Source of the DNA: Bacteroidota bacterium
GTDB taxonomy: Bacteria > Bacteroidota > Ignavibacteria > Ignavibacteriales > Ignavibacteriaceae
DNA length: 58,892 bases
Assembly: GCA_023453665.1 (NCBI GenBank)
Contig: JAEXTA010000120.1
Location: forward strand, 1 to 58,892
Reading direction: 5' to 3'
A program made the position numbers and the translations under genes. Positions 18,998 to 27,257 of the stretch are shown here, piece by piece. The notes beneath the pieces are model-generated. The model did not search any database. It was not told the DNA's origin and saw nothing but the letters and a program-made list of their open reading frames with translations. The stretch's first letter is position 1. Each line of letters opens with the position of its first letter.

Positions 18998-19737
18998 TAT
19001 TTTTTATGCTCCATAAGTTCATGAACTTTCTGTTCAAGCTCAGTTGTTATTTTTCTGTAAGCAGAAAAATGCTGACCATTTGTCAGGTCTGAATTTTTAA
19101 TATAATTGTCAGGATAAATTGGTTTACCAATCCATACTTCAATTGACCCTGGTTTCATAAATTTTTTTCCTTTGGGCCAGGAATGAAATGATCCGCTGAT
19201 GTATGCAGGTACAACCGGTACACCGAGTTCTGCTGAAATCATTGCCGGACCTTTTTTGAATTTTTGCATCATTCCTGTTTTAGAACGTGTACCTTCCGGA
19301 TAAATTATTAATCCGCTGTTGTTGTCTTTAAGAAATTCTTTACAGGCTGCAAGATATTCGATCATTGATTGTTTGTCGGCATCACGGTCAATAGGAATAA
19401 GATTCATTAAAAGACTTAAAAAATATTTTCTGTTTTTATTATCAAAGAAATAATCCTTTGCAGCCATCATAGCAAATTTTATGAATGGTTTACCCGATGC
19501 AAGCATCAGTATTCCGCTATCCATATGGCTGTTATGGTTGCTGCAAAAAATAAATGATTGCGAAGGAATGTTTTCCTGCCCATAAACTTTTAAAGGACAA
19601 TAAAACCTGAATAAAAGTTTACAGTAAATCTCAAATACTTTTTTAATTGAGCGGCTTAGCAGTGATGGCGGCTTTGAAAGATAGGAGTATTCAGGTCCGA
19701 GATTTATCTCTTCAAGTTCCTGACGAATGGTCTTCAA
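18997..19737 (-). CDS. PlsC-type phospholipid acyltransferase (1-acylglycerol-3-phosphate or DHAP acyltransferase)
   Basis: A 246-residue LPLAT enzyme. It has the H-x4-D motif in SNHNSHMDSG (H68, D73), the acceptor-binding IPIDRDA segment (about 114-120), YPEGTRSKTG (EGT at 148-150) and GVPVVPAYISGS. In an ether-lipid pathway it could acylate DHAP upstream of AGPS, or the sn-2 position of the alkyl intermediate. Sequence alone does not decide. It starts the base after the HMG-CoA reductase-like stop and overlaps the AGPS homologue by 1 bp, so all four genes are translationally linked. Confidence 0.9.
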   Translation of the reverse strand: MKTIRQELEEINLGPEYSYLSKPPSLLSRSIKKVFEIYCKLLFRFYCPLKVYGQENIPSQSFIFCSNHNSHMDSGILMLASGKPFIKFAMMAAKDYFFDNKNRKYFLSLLMNLIPIDRDADKQSMIEYLAACKEFLKDNNSGLIIYPEGTRSKTGMMQKFKKGPAMISAELGVPVVPAYISGSFHSWPKGKKFMKPGSIEVWIGKPIYPDNYIKNSDLTNGQHFSAYRKITTELEQKVHELMEHKK

Positions 19738-20892
19738 TCACTTTCTCCCGTATTTAGCATGAGCCTGCGCAAATTCGTCGGTTACTATAGCGCCGCCAAG
19801 TGATAATTCAAGTGCAAGAGCAGAAGCACAAACAATTTCTGCTAATTTTTTTGAAGAATTTTTGCCGGTGCATCCAAGCATCTGAAGATTTTTATTTTGT
19901 TGCTTTAATCTTGTTCCGCCGCCAACTGTTCCTACACTTATTGAAGGCATTGTGAGAGTTGCGTAAAGATCAGTTTCGTTTCTAACTTCATAAGTCATAA
20001 CGGCAACCGAATTTTCAGCTACGCAAGCAACATCCTGACCGGTTGCAAGATAAATTGCCGCAAGTGCGTTTGCTACGTGCATATTCATACCAACAACACC
20101 AGCCATTTGAGCACCGTGCGTACATTTGGTCCATCCTTCAACATATTCTTTTGCAGAAGTTCTTAGTACTCTTTTTAAATATTCACCTTTTATCAACGAG
20201 CTTGCAACAACATAATGGCTTCTGCCTAACAATAAAGTTTTTGCAGCGGGATTTTTATCGCCGTTGAAATTACTTTCAATAAAATACCTGTATGGATTTT
20301 TACTTTTAAATTTTTCTTTAATGAAACGGCAGGCTTCATACGTTGCGATTGTAACCATGTTCTGTCCGGCAGCTTCGGCTGTGTAAAAAATAAAATCAAG
20401 TATTACGCTGTTTTGAGTCGGGTATTGATCGATTCGTAATAGCTTTCCAAATTTTGTTGAAGCTTCGGCTTCAGATTTTATTTTTTCAAAATTTAGTTTT
20501 ATCCATTGAAGAAAAGAATCCGTTTCATCTATATCTTCAAAAATAAAAATCGGGCTGCGTGAAATTTCCTGTTTGATGTGAACGGTTTTAATTCCTCCGC
20601 TAAGATGAGTCAGGTAGAGTCCGCGTGTCATTGAAAGTGACAGCGAACCTTCAAGAGTGCATAAAGGGATATAAAATACTCCCGAAGCATAAGTACCGGA
20701 GATCTGCAAGGGTCCTGCTACAGCCATTGGAATATTTATGTAGCCTGTGTGGTTTTCAATTATGCCTTTCAGATCTTCAGGATCATTAGGTTCGATATCG
20801 TTTAAATGGATACCTGTTTTTTCTTCAAGCCATTTTTTTCTTCTTTCAGTATCGGACTTTTTGTATCCTCTTGGCGGAGTTACTGAAGACAT
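19738..20892 (-). CDS. Divergent HMG-CoA reductase (class I-like)
   Basis: A 384-residue protein with the HMG-CoA reductase layout: ENHTGYINIPMAVAGPL, LEGSLSLS, GDKNPAAKTLLLGR, LATGQDVA and MPSISVGTVGGGTRL. All four catalytic positions are filled: E81, K213, D287 and H378. Two core motifs diverge, namely EAAGQNM in place of the NADPH-binding DAMGMN, and a Met/Ser-rich stretch after E81. Class I enzymes make mevalonate for isoprenoids. Here the gene heads an ether-lipid operon, so either isoprenoid supply or a related CoA-ester reduction (for example towards a fatty alcohol) is possible. It is first in a four-gene overlapping operon. Confidence 0.85.
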   Translation of the reverse strand: MSSVTPPRGYKKSDTERRKKWLEEKTGIHLNDIEPNDPEDLKGIIENHTGYINIPMAVAGPLQISGTYASGVFYIPLCTLEGSLSLSMTRGLYLTHLSGGIKTVHIKQEISRSPIFIFEDIDETDSFLQWIKLNFEKIKSEAEASTKFGKLLRIDQYPTQNSVILDFIFYTAEAAGQNMVTIATYEACRFIKEKFKSKNPYRYFIESNFNGDKNPAAKTLLLGRSHYVVASSLIKGEYLKRVLRTSAKEYVEGWTKCTHGAQMAGVVGMNMHVANALAAIYLATGQDVACVAENSVAVMTYEVRNETDLYATLTMPSISVGTVGGGTRLKQQNKNLQMLGCTGKNSSKKLAEIVCASALALELSLGGAIVTDEFAQAHAKYGRK

Positions 20893-21114
20893 AAATTTCC
20901 TTAGGAATAATTTTTTGTCAGACTATTACGGCAGTAATTCTTAATAATTCTAACTACCGCAACGATATAAGAATTTGTTGAGCCAAATTTCTTATGTATG
21001 TGATTAAACTGCAACCCTAATTTAATAATATTCAGCGAGTAATATGCTTTGGGTTTGAATTGGTGATGAGAAGAGTTGCGGACATTAATTATATCCGCAT
21101 CCTGTGAAAATTTT

Positions 21115-21315
21115 TTAGCGGGTTATTTCATTTACTAAACTGCCGGTTAGAAGTTCGATGATCTTTTCCCTGTCAACCTGATTTGTAACTGACTGAAGAT
21201 CTTCAAGATTTTTTTGAAATATCAGTTCACCATGAGAATTATATTTTTTCTGGATTATGCTGGATCGGTTATAAATTTCATAAAATCCATCAAGTCCTGT
21301 AAAATGTATTGGCAT
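21115..21315 (-). CDS. Small hypothetical protein
   Basis: A protein of about 66 residues that I do not recognise. The frame opens at a TTG at 21330, but the ATG at 21315 follows GAGGG at good spacing and begins MPIHFTGLDGFYEIYNR, so I place the start there. It has no signal peptide or membrane helix, and its C-terminal half looks helical (VTNQVDREKIIELLTGSLVNE). It is separated from the HMG-CoA reductase-like gene by over 200 bp and is probably transcribed towards, not with, the lipid operon. Confidence 0.45.
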   Translation of the reverse strand: MPIHFTGLDGFYEIYNRSSIIQKKYNSHGELIFQKNLEDLQSVTNQVDREKIIELLTGSLVNEITR

Positions 21316-21330
21316 AATTGAAGCCCTCAA

Positions 21331-21734
21331 TTAGTTTAACAATAATTACATAAGCCAAAATCTGTGCCTGTATTAATCATTTATTATTGCGAGAAATCAC
21401 AGCAAATATTTTTGATCTTGTTCTATTCTATAACAAAAATGATAATCTTTAATATTAAAATGATAAGACACAATTTTTTAAACAAAATGATAACTCCAGT
21501 TTTACATTTTGCGGTGGCAAAGTTAATTATTTATTTGAAAAAATAGTGTTAAAAATTTTTTTATTTAGAAAAAAAATTTTTGAGTGAAGAGGCATTGGTG
21601 TATCACAATTATACGATAGCCTGGCGCTACTATATAATAATGAGACGAATAGGTAAAAATTGTTGGAGATATGGAGGAATTCTAATCGGCATCAGAGTTG
21701 TAAATAAACACTATCCAAAATGACCGGACATTGA
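21331..21734. other. Intergenic region, AT-rich
   Basis: About 400 bp between a small minus-strand gene and a 32-codon plus-strand frame. A 60-codon plus-strand frame at 21364-21546 is open but has low-complexity AT-rich composition and no ribosome binding site, so I do not call it. I see no repeat or RNA here. Promoters for both flanking genes should lie within it. Confidence 0.5.
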
Positions 21735-21833
21735 ATGAAAAAGAAAATTATAATTCCACTAATCATCGGTTTACTGGGAACATTATTGTTTACCGGTTTA
21801 ATGATGGCAATGAAAATCACAATAGAGTTTTGA
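21735..21833 (+). CDS. Candidate 32-residue single-helix membrane peptide
   Basis: A short frame MKKKIIIPLIIGLLGT... of 32 residues with three Lys, then one hydrophobic helix of about 20 residues and a short polar end (KITIEF). This is the typical form of a small membrane protein. The frame is followed within 36 bp by a strong terminator on the same strand, so a short transcript covering it is likely. No clear ribosome binding site is visible. It may be a coding mini-gene or only part of a small RNA. Confidence 0.4.
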   Translation: MKKKIIIPLIIGLLGTLLFTGLMMAMKITIEF

Positions 21834-21868
21834 GGGGCTAAAAAAACGGACAAATATCTTGAGGGTGT

Positions 21869-21900
21869 AATCCCGCCTTTACAGGCGGGATTTTTTATTT
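21869..21900 (+). terminator. Rho-independent terminator
   Basis: A 10-bp stem AATCCCGCCT/AGGCGGGATT with a TTAC loop is followed by TTTTTTATTTT. The T-tract is only on the plus strand, so it ends a plus-strand transcript (the 32-codon frame) rather than the convergent peptidase gene. Confidence 0.9.
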
Positions 21901-21932
21901 TAAAATTATCCTGTTATTAAAAATTGATTCTT

Positions 21933-24077
21933 CTATCTTTTCACTCCCATCTCATCAAGCAGGTAGCCGGCGTTTGCAAATTTTTCGGTTATGAATAACA
22001 CGTAACGGATATCAACAGCAATCATTCGCTGAAGATCATAATCATACTGCCAGTCGCTTATCATAGCTTCATAGTTCCCGTCGAAAGCTAATCCGATTAA
22101 TTCGCCTTTAGCATTTAGTACAGGGCTTCCGCTGTTGCCGCCCGTTATATCACACATGGAAGTAAATGCAACAGGTACATCTTCTAATTCAGGATCAACC
22201 CATTTACCTAAATCTTTTTTCTCATATAATTCAAAAAGTTTATCATGAACATCGAATGGATCTTCATCTCTTTCTTTCTGTAAAACACCTTTAAGTGATG
22301 TGAACGGGTAATACCAGACCGCATCCTGAGGGGCGTAACCTCTGACCGGTCCTGATGTGAACCGCATTGTACTGTTTGCATCGGGATACATACTGCTGCC
22401 TTTCCATTCATACAATGCGTCGATATAGATTTTTCTAATTGGTATTACACCAGCATTAAATCGTTCACCGTCTTCCTGCAGTTTTTGAATTTCGGAATAA
22501 AGTGCCGCTGCCATTTTTATAAAAGGATCATTAAGTGATTCAAGTTCTTTTGAAGATTTGCCAATTATAGATTTAAGGTATTCTTCATCTGTTATTTTTG
22601 ATTCTCTCCACATCTGCTCAACAATTTGTTCAGGCATCATTTTAATGTCGGTTATATACTTCAATCCCGTTATTCTTTGATCAGCCGGTAGTTGTGCTGC
22701 AATTTTTATTGAACGAACAAACATTGCTTTATCAACAGGTTCAAAATAATTTGAATAAAAGAAAGGAATATTTTCTTTGAGCTCTTCAAATACTTCGCTT
22801 GTTAGTCCCGGTTGTCTTTCGCTTTCAGGCTTTTCAATTTCCTTTGTGATATTATATATCTGCATTGCAACGCTTAAGGGTGCGCCGGATAATCCGCCTA
22901 AATTCCCGAGAAGATCATCTTTAAGTTTTGTCTTTGCAAGTTCATCGTAAAAAACTTTTTCATCACTGAAAACTTTTCCATACTTTTCTTTGAGTGATGG
23001 GTTTTTATTCAGCCAGTCCATATACTCTTTTTCAAATTGTTCCCGCTTACCTAAGTAATTAGTTTTTTTCATCCCGGCAACTTTACCCTCAAAATTTTTA
23101 AGAGTATTTGAAAGCCCGTAACGCAGGCTTGCGACTTTTATTTTACCTTCGGGAGAATCTTTGGTAAGATCATCCATTATTTGTATGATCTCTTTGAAAT
23201 TTTTTATCGTGTTTGGATAATTATTATAAAGGTTCCAACTGATAGAGTTTGTTGAACGATACCGAGTTGTGAATCCGGGGAAGCCAAGAATAAAAGTTAA
23301 ATCACCATCATCAAGATCACCCTGTGCAATCTTCAACCATATTTTAGGATTGTATGGAATATTTTCTTTATGGAATTCTCGTCCTGATCCGTCAGGAGCG
23401 CAGTAAACTCTTAGATAAGTAAAGTCACCTGTATGTCTTGGCCACATCCAGTTGTCTTCGTCACCTCCGAACTTTCCAATCGATTCGTGCGGTGCATAAA
23501 CAATTCTTACGTCTTTAAATATCTGATACACTGATCTATAATACATTTTCCCGTTAAACATTTCGGATATCTGAACACGTATATCATCCCTTCCGGCTTT
23601 TACTTTATCAATCATCTGCTGAGTGTTTTCCTGTATATTTCTCTGTTTCACCATTGGGTCAGAAATACCCGATACTCCGGATGTGATCTCATTTGTAACT
23701 TCAACCATTTCAAGCAGAAGACTTGCTACATAACCTTTAGCTTCAATCTCATCTGATTTTTTCATCGCAAGAAAACCATTTTTAAGGTAATCTTGTTCAG
23801 GTGTTGAAGCTTTTTGAATTGCATCGTAAGCAACATGATGATTGGTAAGCACCAAACCATCTTGCGAAACAAATGAACCCGACCCGCCTCCAATCTGAAT
23901 TATTGCATTGTACAATGACGGTTTATGAGTGTCGTATATTTCATTTACTTCGATTTTCAACCCTTTACTTTTTAAATCGAGTTGTTCGATTTGATTAAGC
24001 AGCCACATGCCTTCTTGTGCAAAGGATAGTGAAGCGAATAAAAAAACAATTGCAGCGAACAAAGAAAATTTTTTCAT
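21933..24077 (-). CDS. S46 family dipeptidyl peptidase (DPP7-like)
   Basis: A 714-residue secreted serine peptidase of family S46, found mainly in Bacteroidota and relatives. A signal peptide ends near SLSFAQ. The catalytic His is in LVLTNHHVAYD (80-81), the Asp lies in the FGGDEDNWMWPRHTGDF block, and the Ser is S649 in GGNSGSPVLN. S46 enzymes cleave dipeptides from peptide N-termini in the periplasm. The residue 18 positions after the Ser is Gly (LAFDGN). In this family Gly here goes with hydrophobic P1 preference (DPP7), whereas Arg goes with acidic P1 (DPP11). The gene is monocistronic, facing a 480-bp regulatory gap. Confidence 0.93.
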   Translation of the reverse strand: MKKFSLFAAIVFLFASLSFAQEGMWLLNQIEQLDLKSKGLKIEVNEIYDTHKPSLYNAIIQIGGGSGSFVSQDGLVLTNHHVAYDAIQKASTPEQDYLKNGFLAMKKSDEIEAKGYVASLLLEMVEVTNEITSGVSGISDPMVKQRNIQENTQQMIDKVKAGRDDIRVQISEMFNGKMYYRSVYQIFKDVRIVYAPHESIGKFGGDEDNWMWPRHTGDFTYLRVYCAPDGSGREFHKENIPYNPKIWLKIAQGDLDDGDLTFILGFPGFTTRYRSTNSISWNLYNNYPNTIKNFKEIIQIMDDLTKDSPEGKIKVASLRYGLSNTLKNFEGKVAGMKKTNYLGKREQFEKEYMDWLNKNPSLKEKYGKVFSDEKVFYDELAKTKLKDDLLGNLGGLSGAPLSVAMQIYNITKEIEKPESERQPGLTSEVFEELKENIPFFYSNYFEPVDKAMFVRSIKIAAQLPADQRITGLKYITDIKMMPEQIVEQMWRESKITDEEYLKSIIGKSSKELESLNDPFIKMAAALYSEIQKLQEDGERFNAGVIPIRKIYIDALYEWKGSSMYPDANSTMRFTSGPVRGYAPQDAVWYYPFTSLKGVLQKERDEDPFDVHDKLFELYEKKDLGKWVDPELEDVPVAFTSMCDITGGNSGSPVLNAKGELIGLAFDGNYEAMISDWQYDYDLQRMIAVDIRYVLFITEKFANAGYLLDEMGVKR

Positions 24078-24560
24078 CTTACACCTATAATTAATTTTTA
24101 GGATTCATCAGTTAAAAACTAATCAATAATAAGTTATGCTGTTTATGATATTTTAAGATTGAACTGAAATTCTGATAAGACAGAATAATACCTGATTAAA
24201 GGTAATTTGTGCTGATACCTGTAAGAACTACTTAGGGTAATAACTTCAAAGTGACATTAATGATTTACGTAACAATAAGATTGTGGTATGTTGTATGATA
24301 TATGGCTAAACCAATAGTTTAACTTGAATATTAACGCATAAAACCGTAGGTTCGTACAGCAAAAAACGGCGGGAAATCAAATTTCCTTTCTTTAATTCCC
24401 GTCATCATGAATAAAAGTATAAGCACTTTCTGTTCGGTAAATCTTTTCTCATATCTATTGTCACGGGGAATATCTGGAAATGCAGGATCGTTAATCATCT
24501 TTCTGAGGTGATTTGTTATGCTATTAAATAATCAATACGTATCACAAACAGGAGTCAGTT
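24078..24560. other. Divergent intergenic region with competing inverted repeats
   Basis: This 483-bp gap separates the S46 peptidase from the repeat-rich T9SS cargo and must hold promoters for both. It contains GGAAAT-CAA-ATTTCC at 24372-24386. CGGGAA at 24370-24375 can instead pair with TTCCCG at 24396-24401, and read on the minus strand the structure is followed by TTTTTT. I see no gene. The cargo gene has AGGAG just before its ATG. Confidence 0.5.
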
Positions 24561-27107
24561 ATGTATAAAAGGTTCACTAAGTTCAGTGTTTGGCAATTCA
24601 TAATTCTTTTTTCTCTCACTTCACTTATCTCTGTAAATGCGCAGGATAATTCATTTAAGGAAGAGAAAAAGAGCATTGCAGATGTAATAGATGAAAACGG
24701 ATATCTACAAACAGGTCTGAATTTTTCAGGGAATCTTGATTTAACAGGGTTTGATTTTACCACAGATCAAAATGGAAACCCGAGGTTTCTGCCCAATCAA
24801 AACTCGAATCCCAATAACCCAATGTTAGATCCCGGGGATGAATACTGGGATAACCAATTCGGAATTCCGGGTGTTACAGGTACTGTTTATACTATTGTCT
24901 ATAGCGGTTCAAACTTATATATAGGCGGCAGTTTCAGGAATATCGGGACTTTGGCTGCCAATAACATTGCTATGTGGAACGGATCATCATGGTCTGGTTT
25001 AGGAACAGGTATAAATGGAACTGTATTTACAATAATTGTTGATGGTTCTAATGTTTATGCTGGCGGTACATTTACTGATGCCGGTGGTGTTGCTGCTTCA
25101 AATATTGCTATGTGGAATGGAACTACCTGGTCTGTGCTTGGTGCCGGAACAAATGGGACAGTGCGGGCCTTACAAATGGTTGGAACAAACTTATTTGTTG
25201 GCGGATTATTTACTGAAGCCGGCGGCGCAACGAGAAATTATATTGCAAGGTGGAGTGGATCTGCCTGGTTTTCATTAGGAACAGGAATGAATGATTACGT
25301 CTATGCGTTAGCGGTGATAGGATCAGATCTGTTTGCAGGCGGTGAATTTACAACAGCCGGTGGCAATTCTGCCAATTACATTGCAAGATGGAATGGAACT
25401 ACCTGGAGCCCTCTTGGCACAGGTGCTGACAGTTATGTTTATGCATTACATGTTGTTTCGACTAACCTTTACGTTGGCGGAGATTTTAATAACGCTGGAG
25501 GTGTAACAGTAAACAAAATCGCAAGGTGGAATGGCTCTTCGTGGTTTGCTCTTGGTAATGGTTTTGGATCAGGTGCTGTTTATGCAGTTAATTCAGTAGG
25601 CTCGGATATTTATGCCGGTGGTACTTTTACTAGTTCCGGTATTCTTACAATTAATAGAATTGCAAGATGGAATGGTTCTGTTTGGTCAGCTCTTGATGAA
25701 GGCGCTTCAGGTACAGTGCGGGCAATCGCAATTGCCGGGTCAAGCACATACATCGGCGGTTCATTCTCATCAGTTGGTAATACTTCAGCTAATGGTATTG
25801 CTTACTGGGCTTCATCGACCTGGAATGCTGTAGCAGGAGGAACATCCAATGGTGTGAATTCAGTAGTCACATCACTTGCTTACTACAATAGTGAACTTTA
25901 TGTTGGCGGAATATTTTCCCGTGTCGGAAATGTCGCGTCATACGGATTAGCAAAATGGAACGGGACTTCCTGGTCGGCATTCGGAAATTTATCAACAGGT
26001 ACAATTATTTATAGACTTTTTGTAGATGGCACCAACCTATATGTTGGCGGCGCATTTACGTCTATAGGTGGAATTAACGCCCGTAATATTGCACGATGGA
26101 ACGGTACATCATGGAACGCTTTTGGTAACGGTGTCAACGGTACAGTTCAGGCTATTGCAATTGCAGGTTCAAATCTATTTGTTGCAGGTCAGTTTGATTC
26201 TGCCGGAACCGTTGCTGCTTCAAATATTGCAAGATGGAATGGTACAGCCTGGTCAGCTCTTGGTACAGGAACAAACTCAACAGTAACGGACTTAGAGATC
26301 ATAGGTTCTGACTTATATGCTTGCGGTTCTTTCGCTACAGCCGGAGGTGTAGCCGTAAATGGTGTTGCCGAATGGAATGGCTCAACCTGGTCAGCTCTTG
26401 GTACAGGTTTAAATAACTATGCCTACTGTTTGTTTGTTGATGGAACTAACCTTTACATTGGAGGAATATTTACAACAGCAGGCGGCGTTACAGTCAACGG
26501 TATTGCCAGATGGAATGGTTCAAGCTGGTTTGCATTGGGAAGTGGAATTAATTCCGGAGGAATTGTGCTGGATATAGCAAAACGAGGATCAGATATCTAC
26601 ATATCTGGTGTTTTTAATGCTGTTGGAATACTGAATGCCGGAATGATTGCAAAGTGGAATGGTTCTTCCTGGGCGGCAGTTGGCGGACAGGGTCTATGGG
26701 GTGTATATGGATGGAAAATGTTGTGGAACGGCGATGACCTTTTTGTCGGCGGAGGATTTTTCCAGGCAGGAGGAAAGCCATCATTTAATATTGCACGATA
26801 CAATGAAAATCTGACGGATGTAGTCGATAACAATATCATTCCAGAAAAATTTGAACTTTATCAAAACTACCCAAACCCATTTAACCCATCTACAAAAATT
26901 CAGTTTGCTTTGTCAACAAATGAATTTGTTTCATTAAAAGTTTATGATCTGCTCGGACGTGAAGTTGCTACACTCATTAATTCAGAAATGAATGCCGGAA
27001 TTCACGAGATTAACTTTAATGGTGAAGCAGTTTCAAGCGGTGTATATGTTTATAAACTTCAGGCTGGTGATTTTATCAGCAGTAGAAAAATGATATTGAT
27101 GAAATAA
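24561..27107 (+). CDS. Secreted propeller-repeat protein with T9SS sorting domain
   Basis: An 848-residue protein with a signal peptide (cleavage near VNAQ). Residues about 105-780 consist of thirteen repeats of roughly 42-48 residues, each with a core like IARWNGTTWSALGTG followed by a strand segment such as LYVGGDFTTAGG. This is a beta-propeller type repeat of unknown ligand. The C-terminus is a T9SS type A sorting domain (QNYPNPFNPSTKIQFAL, SRKMILMK). The ATG is preceded by AGGAG. Repeat units are similar enough that slippage or recombination could change their number. It is monocistronic, with a terminator at 27137. Confidence 0.9.
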   Translation: MYKRFTKFSVWQFIILFSLTSLISVNAQDNSFKEEKKSIADVIDENGYLQTGLNFSGNLDLTGFDFTTDQNGNPRFLPNQNSNPNNPMLDPGDEYWDNQFGIPGVTGTVYTIVYSGSNLYIGGSFRNIGTLAANNIAMWNGSSWSGLGTGINGTVFTIIVDGSNVYAGGTFTDAGGVAASNIAMWNGTTWSVLGAGTNGTVRALQMVGTNLFVGGLFTEAGGATRNYIARWSGSAWFSLGTGMNDYVYALAVIGSDLFAGGEFTTAGGNSANYIARWNGTTWSPLGTGADSYVYALHVVSTNLYVGGDFNNAGGVTVNKIARWNGSSWFALGNGFGSGAVYAVNSVGSDIYAGGTFTSSGILTINRIARWNGSVWSALDEGASGTVRAIAIAGSSTYIGGSFSSVGNTSANGIAYWASSTWNAVAGGTSNGVNSVVTSLAYYNSELYVGGIFSRVGNVASYGLAKWNGTSWSAFGNLSTGTIIYRLFVDGTNLYVGGAFTSIGGINARNIARWNGTSWNAFGNGVNGTVQAIAIAGSNLFVAGQFDSAGTVAASNIARWNGTAWSALGTGTNSTVTDLEIIGSDLYACGSFATAGGVAVNGVAEWNGSTWSALGTGLNNYAYCLFVDGTNLYIGGIFTTAGGVTVNGIARWNGSSWFALGSGINSGGIVLDIAKRGSDIYISGVFNAVGILNAGMIAKWNGSSWAAVGGQGLWGVYGWKMLWNGDDLFVGGGFFQAGGKPSFNIARYNENLTDVVDNNIIPEKFELYQNYPNPFNPSTKIQFALSTNEFVSLKVYDLLGREVATLINSEMNAGIHEINFNGEAVSSGVYVYKLQAGDFISSRKMILMK

Positions 27108-27136
27108 ATTCCAGTTAAACTAAATAACCGGCTTCT

Positions 27137-27168
27137 AAGGCGATTCAATACGAATCGCCTTTTTTATT
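27137..27168 (+). terminator. Rho-independent terminator
   Basis: A 10-bp stem AAGGCGATTC/GAATCGCCTT with loop AATAC runs into TTTTTATTT, 30 bp after the repeat-rich T9SS gene. Confidence 0.92.
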
Positions 27169-27257
27169 TCATACTTTCTAAACAATCTTTCATTATATGC
27201 GATAATGAATATGGGGACTTACACATTATGCCAACTTTATGAAAACATTAAGCTGAT

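Noticed and set aside
21364..21546. 60-codon plus-strand frame in an intergenic gap
   Set aside because: Low-complexity AT-rich composition, no ribosome binding site and no recognisable protein features.
24561..27107. CRISPR-like regular repetition
   Set aside because: The periodic units are protein-coding propeller repeats with varying codons, not identical repeats with unique spacers.
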